NCBI RefSeq assembly: GCF_001591825.1
Contig: NZ_BCVQ01000032.1
Location: forward strand, 1-47,662
From: Rossellomorea vietnamensis NBRC 101237
Lineage (GTDB): Bacteria > Bacillota > Bacilli > Bacillales > Bacillaceae_B
DNA length: 47,662 bases
Direction: 5' to 3'
A program made the position numbers and the translations under genes. Numbering within the stretch: the stretch's first letter is position 1; each line of letters opens with the position of its first letter. Of this stretch, positions 1-8,408 are shown piece after piece. Under the pieces are notes generated by a model. It worked only from the letters and a program-made list of their open reading frames with translations, did no database searches and was not told where the DNA came from.

Positions 1-77
1 ACAGTGAAAAAGGATAATTCCATTCATATCATCACAAAATACGATTGTGAGTTAATAGAAGAAAGGATGGATGATGA

Positions 78-713
78 ATGGCAAAGGTATTATACATTAC
101 CGCGCATCCCCATGACGATACCCAATCGTACAGCATGGCGGTTGCGAAAGCATTTATGGATACGTATAAGGAAGTGAACGGGGATGATGAGGTAATCCAC
201 CTCGATTTGTACCGGGAGCATATTCCCCATATCGATGCGGATGTCTTCAGCGGATGGGGGAAGCTTCAATCAGGTAAAGGATTTGAGGAGCTTTCCATGG
301 AAGAGCAGAAGAAAGTAAACCGCTTGAATGAACTATCCGATCAGTTCATCGGGGCTGATAAATACGTATTTGTGACCCCTTTCTGGAATTTTTCATTTCC
401 ACCCGTGATGAAAGCATATATCGATTCCGTGGCAGTGGCAGGGAAATCATTCAAGTATACGGAAAAGGGGCCGGTTGGATTATTGACGGACAAGAAAGCG
501 ATACATATCCAGGCCAGGGGCGGTATTTATTCTGAAGGACCGGCAGCAGGCATGGAAATGGGTCATCGTTATTTAAGCCTTATCATGCAATTCTTTGGTG
601 TACCTTCCTTTGAGGGAGTTTTTGTGGAGGGACATGCGGCGATGCCGGATAAAGCACAGGAAATCAAGGAAGATGCGATTGTCCGCGCGAAAGATGCAGC
701 ACATACTTTCTAA
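78..713 (+). CDS. azoR: FMN-dependent NADH-azoreductase
   Basis: The 211-residue product has the flavodoxin-like fold signature of the AzoR family: an N-terminal strand followed by a phosphate-binding loop ([13 protein letters not shown], residues 7-19) and the FMN-contacting segment PFWNFSFPP at 101-109. The family reduces azo dyes and quinones with NADH in the cytoplasm and is usually linked to quinone or thiol stress protection. Length is normal for the family. The ATG at 78 is preceded by GAAAGGATGG, an acceptable ribosome site. The gene appears monocistronic: a strong hairpin with a T-run follows directly and the next gene is convergent. Its promoter lies mostly outside the window; the first 77 bases show no other supportable gene. 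The family assignment is secure, the physiological substrate is not. Confidence 0.92.
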   Translation: MAKVLYITAHPHDDTQSYSMAVAKAFMDTYKEVNGDDEVIHLDLYREHIPHIDADVFSGWGKLQSGKGFEELSMEEQKKVNRLNELSDQFIGADKYVFVTPFWNFSFPPVMKAYIDSVAVAGKSFKYTEKGPVGLLTDKKAIHIQARGGIYSEGPAAGMEMGHRYLSLIMQFFGVPSFEGVFVEGHAAMPDKAQEIKEDAIVRAKDAAHTF

Positions 714-730
714 TTGAAATGCTTAAGTAA

Positions 731-764
731 GAGCCTGAACATAAGCGTTCAGGCCCTTTTTTCT
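731..764 (+). terminator. Rho-independent terminator of azoR
   Basis: An 8-bp stem GCCTGAAC/GTTCAGGC (733-740 and 747-754) with a 6-base loop is followed by CCTTTTTTCTTT. It sits between convergent genes and its T-run favours the + strand. Confidence 0.85.
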
Positions 765-2039
765 TTATACGATGGCTGACTTCTCGACGTCAGCCTCTGT
801 CGGTTCGGGTACGAAAGCAAGGATCACAATCCCTATGATAAAGAGGATGACAAGGCTGAATACTCCACTGTTGGATGCGCCGGTCATTTGTGCGGTGACT
901 GCCACTAATAACGGTCCGAGAATCGATGCAAACTTACCGAAAATATTATAAAATCCAAAGAATTCGTTGGCATTTTTCTTCGGGATCAGCTTTGCAAAAT
1001 AAGCCCTGCTCAGTGCCTGAATGCCTCCTTGAGAGGAAGCGACGAGCATGGCCAATATCCAGAAATCCATGGTTGTCTCTAAGAAATAGGCGTAAATGCA
1101 CACGATGATATACACTGAAATGCCCACATACAGCATCTTTTTACCCGTGAATCTTTCAGCCAGCCTTCCATAGAGAATGGCGAATGGTCCAGCCACCACC
1201 TGGGTCACAAAGAGGATGATCAAAAGGTTGGTAGAGGTGATACCAAGATCCGACCCGTACGCCGTGGACATGGTGATGATGGTGCCGACACCGTCAATAT
1301 AAAAGAAGTAAGCAAGCAGGAATAAAAAGAGTGCCCGGTATTTCCTGATTTCTTTCATCGTTTTGCCAAGACGTTTGAAGCTGTTCGCGACTGGGCTTTT
1401 TTCCCGTTGGATGAAGTAGCGCTGATGTACATTCTTTAATAGCGGTATAGAGAAGAGACCCCACCATAAAGCGGTGATCACAAAGGCAATCTTACTGGCG
1501 ACGGTAACGGAGATGGGAAGGGTCCCGTTCTGGGATAAGATGATGATGGCGATGCTTAGGATGAACGGTATCGTGCTCCCGATATACCCAAATCCAAATC
1601 CCCGTGATGATACACGATTCATCCGTTCTTCCGTCGTTACGTCGGTCAAAAAGGCATCGTAGAAGACGTTCGAACCGGCGGATCCGACTGCTGCCACTGT
1701 ATAAAAGACCAAGAGGAGCAGCCATTGATCGCTCGGGACGAAAGCGAGGAGGAGGGTGAATGTCACACCCAGTGCAAAGAAGAAGGAAAAGAACCTCTTC
1801 TTATATCCCTCATAATCGGCGATGGTCCCAAGGATGGGACCGATCATGGCCAGGATGAAGGTCGCAATGGCAATGGTGTATCCCAAATAGGCCGTTGAAT
1901 CAGCGGCACTGACACCTGCATTTGTAGCGGCCGCTTTATAAAATAACGGAAAGACGGCGGTGGAAATGATGATGGAATACGCTGAATTGGCCCAATCATA
2001 AAAAATCCAGCTGCTTTCTTCTTTTGAAAAACGTTTCAT
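765..2039 (-). CDS. MFS transporter, UMF1/Atg22 family (YxiO-like)
   Basis: The 424-residue product is a polytopic membrane protein with about twelve hydrophobic segments. It starts MKRFSKEESSW and contains the FYDWANSAY motif near the N-terminus that marks the UMF1 (unknown major facilitator 1)/Atg22-like family; B. subtilis YxiO belongs here. The fungal relatives export amino acids from vacuoles; the bacterial substrate is unknown. The open frame extends 23 codons further upstream, but the ATG at 2039 is preceded on the minus strand by AGGGGGAAAAACC, a good ribosome site, and family alignments begin at this point. It follows the phosphodiesterase-like gene by 31 bases in the same direction, so the two are probably cotranscribed. 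Transport direction and substrate cannot be told from sequence. Confidence 0.85.
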   Translation of the reverse strand: MKRFSKEESSWIFYDWANSAYSIIISTAVFPLFYKAAATNAGVSAADSTAYLGYTIAIATFILAMIGPILGTIADYEGYKKRFFSFFFALGVTFTLLLAFVPSDQWLLLLVFYTVAAVGSAGSNVFYDAFLTDVTTEERMNRVSSRGFGFGYIGSTIPFILSIAIIILSQNGTLPISVTVASKIAFVITALWWGLFSIPLLKNVHQRYFIQREKSPVANSFKRLGKTMKEIRKYRALFLFLLAYFFYIDGVGTIITMSTAYGSDLGITSTNLLIILFVTQVVAGPFAILYGRLAERFTGKKMLYVGISVYIIVCIYAYFLETTMDFWILAMLVASSQGGIQALSRAYFAKLIPKKNANEFFGFYNIFGKFASILGPLLVAVTAQMTGASNSGVFSLVILFIIGIVILAFVPEPTEADVEKSAIV

Positions 2040-2070
2040 GGTTTTTCCCCCTAAGGAAACAGAATCTTCA

Positions 2071-3366
2071 TTAGATATCCAATACTTCTTCAATCGTTTT
2101 TCCGTCAATATCTTCTAAGGTGAGTCCAAGCAATCTGGCAAATGTCGGTCCTTCATCAATGAGACCCATGGAAGGAATCTCGAGGTGAGGACGAATTCCT
2201 TTTCCCGCCGCCATGAAGATCGTGGAGTAGTTCTCCTTTTCCGGAGAATAGCCGTGGGAGCCGTACGTGTAACGCTTTTCCTTCACATCTTCCGGAGTGA
2301 TCGTATGGATGAAGGAACCATCCAATGCATCTTTGAAATAAAACCCGAGTCTGGCTTCGAGCATGAACGAACACTGTTCATCGGCCCCTTTCCGGGCTGC
2401 TTCCTCCCCAGTGAGTATGGATTCGATTCCACTCGCTGGATCAGGTTGTAATCGTTCCAAAAGGTCCTTCACTTTCTGTTTCGAATCGGGATCCTTTGTA
2501 TACACATAGGCAGAACCATCACACCCTTTGCAATACGCTTTCCAGTCAGTGATCTTCCCGCTGCGGTTTACGGTGATGAACCCCTTATCCTTAAGAAGGA
2601 TGTTGAGTTGGACGGCCTTCGATTCATCGAGGGCACTATGATCACCAAGGGCTACGATCGTCGACTTATCATAGATGCCGTTGTCCTTTAACGCTCCTAC
2701 GATCCTTCCCAATCTGTCGTCATGGCGGCGGAGCGCTACATGTGCTTCCTCAGAAGAGAAACCGTGGTAATGCCGCATGGTATCAAGGTCCGTAAAGTGC
2801 ACAAGCAATAAATCCGGTTTCCTTTTGATTGTTTCAATCGTCGATTCGAGGACGAAATCATCCAGCTCAGGTTGATTCAGGCCATTGCGCATATGGCCAA
2901 AAAGACGATTCATCTGCAGTTGGAAGAGGGGACTCCCATTCAAAAGTGAAACGAGGATTTGATTATGCCAGGGACGATTGGCGAAGATTTCCGGCATATT
3001 ATAATCGATATCCGCTTTGGCTGTCACCGGCCAAAGGAGGGCAGCGGTGGTCATCCCCGCCTTCTTTGCTTCGTCATAGAGGGTGGTACCCTTAATGGAT
3101 TTCCGATGCCAATGCCAGTCCGGAGAGTCCCTTCCAGGCTGGAGGAGTGTATTATTCACTATACCGTGACGATTGGGGTACTTTCCGGTGACAATTGTGG
3201 CGTGACAGGGATACGTGACAGAAGGATAGATGGTTTCAACCCTTTTGCAGTAAGAACCATGTGAAAGCAGCTCCTGGAAGTGGGGGAGTCCTTTTAGAAT
3301 CGGAAAATCCAAGGCAGATAAACAATCGAAAGAGATGATGATGAGGTGATCCGTCAAACGTTCCAT
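2071..3366 (-). CDS. Alkaline phosphatase superfamily hydrolase (type I phosphodiesterase/nucleotide pyrophosphatase)
   Basis: The 431-residue product shows the metal-site scaffold of the alkaline phosphatase superfamily: an early Asp in IISFDCLSA (D14), the nucleophile region PSVTYPCHATIVTGKYPNRHG, then HFTDLDTMRHYHG, ALGDHSALD and YGSHGYSP carrying the further Asp/His ligands. The family (PF01663 type) hydrolyses phosphodiesters or nucleotide pyrophosphates with two metal ions. No signal peptide or membrane segment is evident, so it is likely cytoplasmic. The open frame can begin at a TTG at 3378, but that codon lies inside the ribosome site; the ATG at 3366 follows GGAGGACTTT with ideal spacing. 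It is the first gene of a likely pair with the UMF1 transporter. The substrate is unknown. Confidence 0.83.
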   Translation of the reverse strand: MERLTDHLIIISFDCLSALDFPILKGLPHFQELLSHGSYCKRVETIYPSVTYPCHATIVTGKYPNRHGIVNNTLLQPGRDSPDWHWHRKSIKGTTLYDEAKKAGMTTAALLWPVTAKADIDYNMPEIFANRPWHNQILVSLLNGSPLFQLQMNRLFGHMRNGLNQPELDDFVLESTIETIKRKPDLLLVHFTDLDTMRHYHGFSSEEAHVALRRHDDRLGRIVGALKDNGIYDKSTIVALGDHSALDESKAVQLNILLKDKGFITVNRSGKITDWKAYCKGCDGSAYVYTKDPDSKQKVKDLLERLQPDPASGIESILTGEEAARKGADEQCSFMLEARLGFYFKDALDGSFIHTITPEDVKEKRYTYGSHGYSPEKENYSTIFMAAGKGIRPHLEIPSMGLIDEGPTFARLLGLTLEDIDGKTIEEVLDI

Positions 3367-3492
3367 AAAGTCCTCCAATATCCTCGCAGGATTGTACTAT
3401 ATACCTATTAATATAGCAGAACATTCAGAATAAAAATATGTAAATTCGATTATGTGGAGATAAAAGGGATGTAATGAGTGCAATGAAAATTG

Positions 3493-3523
3493 AAAAAACA
3501 GGGATGGCCGAGCCATACCCTGT
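3493..3523 (-). terminator. Rho-independent terminator of the yhbD-bactofilin pair
   Basis: Read on the minus strand, ACAGGG-TATGGC-TCG-GCCAT-CCCTGT forms a stem followed directly by TTTTTT, 10 bases after the stop of the polymer-forming protein gene. Confidence 0.85.
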
Positions 3524-3533
3524 CACTGATCCG

Positions 3534-4325
3534 TCAGATTTTCACTTTATTTCTGATGGAGCTATCCTTGTGTACCTCGATGGTGCCGGAGTATTCTACC
3601 GTATCGATTTCACAATTCTCCTTGATCACGACGTTTTTGCCGCGAACGAGTTTTGCCTTCGTATTTTCAAGATAGACTTCGTCCCCTTCGATTAGTTCGG
3701 AAGATAAGTAATCTTCCTTTTGCAGCAAGAAGTTGACGACCTGTTTGAATAGTTTGCTTGAATGGTGGTGAGTCACTGAGATTTTTTCGCCGCCGATTTC
3801 TTTAATGGAGGATTCATGGTTGATTTCAATCTGCACATTGTCGGCGTTCAGCAATCCATCAATGTTTACAGAGCCTGAAGTTGAGAAGGTTTCGACTTCA
3901 CAATCCTCTCCAACCGTTAGCGATCCGCTCGCCTTGATCAATCCGCCCTGGATCCTCCCGCCTACCTTGCATGAACCGCTTACCTTGAATTTTCCGATGA
4001 TAAGATCCCGGTCCACCTTACTGGATCCACTTATCGTCATTTCGGATGCCATCACGGACCCTTCATATTTGGAACTTCCGCTCGTTGTTATTGTTTCGGC
4101 TTTCGTATCTCCTACGATGGAGGAAGATCCGCTTGTTTTGATCAGGCCAGCTTTAACATTACCTGCAACGGTGCCGGAGCCCGAAATCCTCATTTCACGG
4201 CAGTCGATATCCCCTGCGATTTTCCCACTTCCACTGATCTTCACTTCATCAAATTGGCCACCGCCGGATGTTCCGGACCCGCTGATCTTCAAATCATGAA
4301 GCTTTTTCTTTTCCACTGTATTCAT
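3534..4325 (-). CDS. Polymer-forming (bactofilin-like) cytoskeletal protein, YhbE/YhbF-like
   Basis: The 263-residue product is built from short repeats of the type (K)ISGSGxxxGxV at roughly 20-residue intervals over residues 10-150, the pattern of a right-handed beta-helix as in bactofilins. The C-terminal 100 residues are more mixed. Bactofilins self-assemble without nucleotide; in B. subtilis the yhbD-yhbE-yhbF locus carries two related proteins tied to flagellar function. Here only one such gene follows yhbD, with a 26-base gap and the same direction. The chosen ATG at 4325 has GGAGGAGAAATGC upstream; the longer frame start is not supported. The antisense frame of this repetitive gene is also open but has no ribosome site. 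Cellular role is inferred from the family and the neighbour only. Confidence 0.82.
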   Translation of the reverse strand: MNTVEKKKLHDLKISGSGTSGGGQFDEVKISGSGKIAGDIDCREMRISGSGTVAGNVKAGLIKTSGSSSIVGDTKAETITTSGSSKYEGSVMASEMTISGSSKVDRDLIIGKFKVSGSCKVGGRIQGGLIKASGSLTVGEDCEVETFSTSGSVNIDGLLNADNVQIEINHESSIKEIGGEKISVTHHHSSKLFKQVVNFLLQKEDYLSSELIEGDEVYLENTKAKLVRGKNVVIKENCEIDTVEYSGTIEVHKDSSIRNKVKI

Positions 4326-4351
4326 GCATTTCTCCTCCAATTAAAGGGACG

Positions 4352-4987
4352 TCAGATCCCCTTTGTATTCGTTAACGTGATTTTCAATTCTTCCATCATT
4401 TGTTGCAGATCGAATCTCAATACGACTTGAGCCGTATGGTCCAGAAGGAAATCTGAAGGGAGGGGCAGGAGCATCCACATATACGCCTCGCCTTTTTGGA
4501 TACCGATCAGCTCAAGGGAAGATTCTTTCAGTGGTGTAAACGTCTCATGAAGAAAAAGATAAAGGGTTTGCTGAGCTTCTTTAGGAATCTCTGTCCTATG
4601 GCATTTTTCGATGATCACCATATGCAGGATGTCCTGGAATTCGTACGCTTTTTTTATTGGTAATAGGGATGTACAGAAAGCCATGGTGTGGTCTGAAAGA
4701 ATGTTGAGCGACGATAGTTCTTCTTCACTGACTTCGATCCTTGCGGGATTGGGTGAAAAGAAATCCGAGAGTTCATCCAGGGAGTAATCATCTTTCATTT
4801 CTTTGATTGCATCGATCCGGGCAAGCATCTTTTCCCTTGGGAAGAACGTCTCCTGACCGGTGTAACTGGATTTCTTGATGAACCATCCTTCCGGGATGAT
4901 ATTCTTACGTTTCCAGCGGTAAAGCTGTCCGTAGGATATCCCGGTCAGTTCCAGTACTTCCTTTTTAGAAATAAAATCGGTTTCCAT
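4352..4987 (-). CDS. yhbD: YhbD-like protein with N-terminal MerR-type helix-turn-helix
   Basis: The 211-residue product opens with a MerR-like winged helix (FISKKEVLELTGISYGQLYR, then WKRKNIIPEGWF and a wing ending in TFFPREKMLARI), which would bind DNA. The rest (residues 80-211) is a soluble domain without a recognised effector site. This architecture matches the YhbD family (DUF4004) found upstream of polymer-forming proteins in Bacillus. The ATG at 4987 is preceded by AAGAGGAGACCCA. It is the first gene of the yhbD-bactofilin operon. Two copies of a 12-bp repeat upstream are candidate operators, which would make it autoregulatory; that is inference. Confidence 0.82.
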   Translation of the reverse strand: METDFISKKEVLELTGISYGQLYRWKRKNIIPEGWFIKKSSYTGQETFFPREKMLARIDAIKEMKDDYSLDELSDFFSPNPARIEVSEEELSSLNILSDHTMAFCTSLLPIKKAYEFQDILHMVIIEKCHRTEIPKEAQQTLYLFLHETFTPLKESSLELIGIQKGEAYMWMLLPLPSDFLLDHTAQVVLRFDLQQMMEELKITLTNTKGI

Positions 4988-5010
4988 TGGGTCTCCTCTT
5001 TTCGAAACAA

Positions 5011-5057
5011 AACATTGTTACGTTACTGTAGTTTCAGTTTAACAGAACAATGTTACG
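5011..5057. promoter_or_regulatory. Paired 12-bp direct repeat AACAWTGTTACG between yhbD and katE
   Basis: AACATTGTTACG (5011-5022) and AACAATGTTACG (5046-5057) differ at one position and start 35 bp apart. The first nine bases of each are a palindrome. They lie in the divergent space 24-70 bases upstream of the yhbD start, a natural place for an operator of YhbD. Proposed function is inference. Confidence 0.45.
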
Positions 5058-5113
5058 CAGTAAAGGAAAGAATGAAAAAATTAAAAATCATAAATCCCGA
5101 CCTTCCAATAAAT

Positions 5114-5138
5114 GTTTACATCAATCCATCAAGGGTAC
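5114..5138 (+). promoter_or_regulatory. Sigma-B type promoter of katE
   Basis: GTTTAC (5114-5119) and GGGTAC (5133-5138) are separated by 13 bases, one mismatch each from the sigma-B consensus GTTTAA/GGGTAT. The katE start lies about 58 bases downstream of the -10 element. KatE is a classical general-stress enzyme in B. subtilis, which supports the assignment. Confidence 0.75.
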
Positions 5139-5195
5139 TAGATAATCAGAATGTTTTACATAGTAAACATTAATAAACATGAGAGGGATGAAAGA

Positions 5196-7247
5196 ATGGG
5201 AGACGAGCGTCATACGAAGGTGAATGGTAAAAGTAAAGATGAACAGCTTGAACAGTATAGAGTGGATGACGAAGGAAAGCATCTGACAACCAATCAAGGG
5301 CTGAAGGTATCAGAGGATGAGTTTTCACTGAAAGCCGGAGAGCGTGGACCTACTTTAATGGAAGATTTCCATTTCCGTGAGAAGATGACCCACTTCGACC
5401 ATGAACGGATCCCTGAAAGGATTGTCCATGCCCGGGGATTTGCGGCACATGGGGAGTTCGAACTCTATGACTCTATGAAAGAATATACAAGGGCTAAATT
5501 TCTTCAGGACACGTCGACGAAGACACCTGTATTTGTCCGCTTTTCCACAGTGGCGGGATCCAGGGGTTCTGCGGAGGCTGTGCGTGATGCCCGGGGATTT
5601 GCCACTAAATTTTATACAGAAGAAGGGAATTATGATCTGGTCGGGAACAATATTCCGGTATTCTTCATTCAGGATGCGATCAAGTTCCCGGATCTAGTTC
5701 ATGCTCTTAAACCTGAGCCACATAATGAAATGCCTCAGGCTGCATCTGCCCACGACACATTCTGGGATTTTATTGCAAACAATCAGGAGTCCGCTCATAT
5801 GGTGATGTGGGCCATGTCCGATCGGGCGATTCCCCGCAGTTTCCGTATGATGGAAGGCTTCGGTGTCCATACATTCCGTCTGGTGAACGAGGAAGGGAAA
5901 GCCCATTTCGTGAAATTCCACTGGAAACCTGTACTCGGAACACACTCACTCGTTTGGGATGAAGCACAGAAGATTAACGGGAAAGACCCTGATTTCCACC
6001 GCCGTGATCTATACGAATCCATCGAGGGAGGGGACTATCCGGAGTATGAACTCGGTGTTCAGCTCATCAAGGAGGAAGATGAGTTTAACTTTGACTTTGA
6101 TGTCCTTGACCCTACGAAGCTATGGCCGGAAGAGGAAATCCCTGTGAAGATCGTCGGGAAAATGACCTTAAACCGCAATGTGGACAATGTGTTTGCCGAA
6201 ACGGAGCAGGCGGCATTCCACCCTGGATCTGTCGTGCCTGGAATCGATTTCTCCAATGATCCGTTGTTGCAGGGACGCTTATTCTCCTATACGGATACAC
6301 AATTGATCCGTCTTGGGGGACCTAACTTCCACGAGCTTCCGATCAATAGACCTGTGTGTCCTTTCCACAATAACCACCGTGATGGATACGGCCGCCATAC
6401 GATCAATAAAGGACAGGTCAGCTATCACAACAATTCACTGGCTCATAATACACCGGCCCCTGCTTCTGAGAAAGAAGGCGGGTACACCCACTATCAGGAA
6501 AAGATGGAGGGCAGGAAAGTACGTACAAGAAGTGAAAGCTTCAAGGATCACTTCTCTCAGGCAACACTATTCTGGAACAGCATGAGTGAGCCGGAGAAGG
6601 AGCATATCGTTCAAGCCTTCAGCTTTGAACTCGGAAAAGTGAAAAGCAAATCGGTTCAGAAACAGATCGTTGATATGTTTGCAAATGTCAGTATGGACCT
6701 GGCAAAAGGTTTTGCGGAAGCGATCGATATAGAAGTACCTGAAGGAAAAGGATCGAATGTAACGAAATCTTCACCGGCTTTAAGTCAGGAAAATACCAAA
6801 AAGAAGCCGGCCACCCGTAAAGTCGGTGTCATCGTAGGAAATGGCTTCAAAGGGGAAGAAGTGAGCCGTGTCCTCTCTGCCCTTAAGGAAGAAGGGGTAC
6901 AGCCTGAAATCATCAGTGATAAACTGGGGACAAAGAAAGGTGATGACGGTACAGAGCTTGAAGTCGACCATACATTCTTAACAGGGGAATCGGTCTTATT
7001 CGACAGCCTGTACCTTGCAGGTGGAGAAAACGTAGATAAGAAATTCTCACAAGATACCACCTATTTTGTTAAAGAAGCGTATTCTCACTTTAAACCGATC
7101 GGTGCCACCCATGAAGGTTTACACTGGCTGGAGGAAGCAGGTGTGAAGGGTTCAGGTGTTGTAAACGGGGAAGACATGAAATCATTTGCAGAGGAATTCA
7201 CCGCAGCCATCGCAGCACATCGTCATTGGGATCGTGAATTAGTATAA
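5196..7247 (+). CDS. katE: Large-subunit (clade 2) catalase, general stress
   Basis: The 683-residue product is a large-subunit monofunctional haem catalase that disproportionates hydrogen peroxide in the cytoplasm. The distal His is H78 in [15 protein letters not shown], the Asn-containing VGNNIPVFF segment follows, and the proximal haem-ligating Tyr is Y365 in [18 protein letters not shown]. From about residue 540 a class I glutamine-amidotransferase/DJ-1-like domain begins ([15 protein letters not shown]), which is typical of the large-subunit group. The frame extends upstream to 5151, but the ATG at 5196 has GAGAGGG eight bases ahead and lies downstream of the sigma-B type promoter. A strong terminator follows, so the gene is monocistronic. 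Identity is secure. Confidence 0.95.
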   Translation: MGDERHTKVNGKSKDEQLEQYRVDDEGKHLTTNQGLKVSEDEFSLKAGERGPTLMEDFHFREKMTHFDHERIPERIVHARGFAAHGEFELYDSMKEYTRAKFLQDTSTKTPVFVRFSTVAGSRGSAEAVRDARGFATKFYTEEGNYDLVGNNIPVFFIQDAIKFPDLVHALKPEPHNEMPQAASAHDTFWDFIANNQESAHMVMWAMSDRAIPRSFRMMEGFGVHTFRLVNEEGKAHFVKFHWKPVLGTHSLVWDEAQKINGKDPDFHRRDLYESIEGGDYPEYELGVQLIKEEDEFNFDFDVLDPTKLWPEEEIPVKIVGKMTLNRNVDNVFAETEQAAFHPGSVVPGIDFSNDPLLQGRLFSYTDTQLIRLGGPNFHELPINRPVCPFHNNHRDGYGRHTINKGQVSYHNNSLAHNTPAPASEKEGGYTHYQEKMEGRKVRTRSESFKDHFSQATLFWNSMSEPEKEHIVQAFSFELGKVKSKSVQKQIVDMFANVSMDLAKGFAEAIDIEVPEGKGSNVTKSSPALSQENTKKKPATRKVGVIVGNGFKGEEVSRVLSALKEEGVQPEIISDKLGTKKGDDGTELEVDHTFLTGESVLFDSLYLAGGENVDKKFSQDTTYFVKEAYSHFKPIGATHEGLHWLEEAGVKGSGVVNGEDMKSFAEEFTAAIAAHRHWDRELV

Positions 7248-7270
7248 GGATAGTAGATAATATAACGGGG

Positions 7271-7307
7271 AAATGCTAGACCTGCTCATTAGGTCTAGCA
7301 TTTTTTT
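7271..7307 (+). terminator. Rho-independent terminator of katE
   Basis: Perfect 13-bp stem AAATGCTAGACCT/AGGTCTAGCATTT with a 7-base loop, continuing into TTTTTTT. Confidence 0.93.
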
Positions 7308-7428
7308 ATGGTTTAAATAGCCCTTTTTACTAGAAAATAGACGTTTATATCATTCGAAACTAGCAATACGTACATAAGATAGCCATGTAAGGTGATTTTA
7401 AAGTACTGAATAAGTGAGGTGATTATGG

Positions 7429-7587
7429 ATGGGTGCTGGTCATTCTCATGACGAATTTGATTTTTACAGCTTGCTATTAGTTCTGTTAATTGTGGCTTTT
7501 CTAGTACTACTTGCAATCAACCCTCTAGCAGCATTGATTGTTGGAATCGCTATTTTGGTTCTACTTGCCGTTAGTGCCATTAGCTAA
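7429..7587 (+). CDS. Small hydrophobic membrane protein (52 aa), unrecognised
   Basis: A 52-residue open frame, MGAGHSHDEFDFYS followed by an almost uninterrupted hydrophobic stretch (residues 15-51), is preceded by GTGAGGTGATT, a good ribosome site eight bases before the ATG at 7429. The hydrophobic part is long enough for one long or two short membrane segments with Asn-Pro at 31-32 as a possible turn; the His/Asp/Glu-rich N-terminus would face an aqueous side. An overlapping ATG at 7425 is in another frame and stops quickly. It stands alone between katE and the following Cys/His-rich gene. I do not recognise the family; small proteins of this style are often sporulation-linked in Bacillus, but nothing here proves that. 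Confidence 0.62.
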   Translation: MGAGHSHDEFDFYSLLLVLLIVAFLVLLAINPLAALIVGIAILVLLAVSAIS

Positions 7588-7605
7588 GATGTAAAGATTG
7601 ATCTT

Positions 7606-7642
7606 TCCTTGGAAACAAGAAGAGGAATCTCGTTTTCAAGGA
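7606..7642 (+). other. Hairpin between the 52-aa and 142-aa genes
   Basis: TCCTTGGAAAC (7606-7616) can pair with GTTTTCAAGGA (7632-7642), ten Watson-Crick pairs and one wobble. It lacks a following T-run, so it may be a weak terminator, an mRNA-stabilising stem or a protein site. Confidence 0.4.
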
Positions 7643-7685
7643 ATACCATTACATTGAAATATGTAAATAGATGGAGGGGAAATGA

Positions 7686-8114
7686 ATGAGTGAAAAGAAC
7701 AATCCACTGGAAGGACTGATGGATTTAATCCATCAGTACACGAAAGAAGATGGAAGTAAACTGGATTTGGAATCGGCAAAAGAAAAATTAAGTTCATTAC
7801 TGGATGAGGATCATCTAAAAGGGCTGTTAGATTCTAAAGGCAAGGGTTCTCTGGATGCACTTGGTGCACTTGGAAACTTAGGGGGAATGGCAAGCGTGAT
7901 GAATATGATCCCAATGGTAGAAAAGGTGGTGAATCAGCGTATGTATAAAAAACCATGTGAATCCTACAAGCATGATGAATGTAAAAAAGACAAGGATCAA
8001 GATATCAAAGATCTTCTAAAAGACATTCTGGACGAACTGAAGAAAATTAAAAAATGCACATGCCATAAAAAGAAGCATGAGTGCTACAAAGACAAATGGG
8101 AGCATTGGTATTAA
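7686..8114 (+). CDS. Unrecognised Cys/His-rich protein (142 aa)
   Basis: The 142-residue product has three visible parts: an amphipathic N-terminal half (MSEKNNPLEGLMDLIHQY and a helix to about residue 55), a Gly/Ala/Met-rich stretch at 57-80 (LGALGNLGGMASVMNM), and a highly charged C-terminus with clustered Cys and His (CESYKHDEC, then CTCHKKKHEC). The Cys/His pairs could bind metal or form disulphide cross-links. Such composition is reminiscent of spore-coat-associated proteins, but I recognise no family. GGAGGGG lies five bases before the ATG at 7686, and a terminator follows the stop, so this is a genuine monocistronic gene. Confidence 0.8.
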   Translation: MSEKNNPLEGLMDLIHQYTKEDGSKLDLESAKEKLSSLLDEDHLKGLLDSKGKGSLDALGALGNLGGMASVMNMIPMVEKVVNQRMYKKPCESYKHDECKKDKDQDIKDLLKDILDELKKIKKCTCHKKKHECYKDKWEHWY

Positions 8115-8118
8115 TAGA

Positions 8119-8147
8119 GTCGGCGGACATGCCGGCTTTTTTTGTGT
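8119..8147 (+). terminator. Rho-independent terminator after the 142-aa gene
   Basis: GTCGGC-GGACAT-GCCGGC stem followed by TTTTTTT, immediately after the stop at 8114. Confidence 0.85.
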
Positions 8148-8262
8148 ATTTCAGGAGTGGAATATCCATAAATCAATTAGTTGATTTCTCTATTCCACCC
8201 TATTATACTCTTCAATCAACGGGAAAGTAGAATCTAAGAAAAAATTCCCATAAGCAAAAATG

Positions 8263-8334
8263 TTGAAAGTCAAAAAAGGTCAAAGTATACTATGTTTATA
8301 AGGTCAAATAAAGTCAAAGTCAAACACAGTCAAA
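8263..8334 (+). promoter_or_regulatory. clpE promoter with three CtsR boxes
   Basis: A near-consensus sigma-A promoter, TTGAAA (8263-8268), 17 bases, TATACT (8286-8291), overlaps and precedes three heptad-3-heptad CtsR boxes: AGTCAAA-AAA-GGTCAAA (8268-8284), GGTCAAA-TAA-AGTCAAA (8302-8318) and AGTCAAA-CAC-AGTCAAA (8318-8334). The first covers the spacer, the other two lie at and just after the start point. The last base of box 2 is the first base of box 3. CtsR is the class III heat-shock repressor, so clpE should be released on heat or proteotoxic stress. The untranslated leader runs to 8408. Confidence 0.93.
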
Positions 8335-8408
8335 TTATAGTATGACCTTACCCATAAACCAACTAACAAACCATTTAATATATAAGAAGACAACAGGAGG
8401 TCATGTTC

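Noticed and set aside
1..77. C-terminus of an upstream gene
   Set aside because: Frames end early or run open into azoR; the stretch is too short to support any gene.
3805..4299. 164-residue open frame on the + strand opposite the bactofilin gene
   Set aside because: It mirrors the repetitive coding strand (Pro/Leu/Ser-rich), has no ribosome site and no family features.
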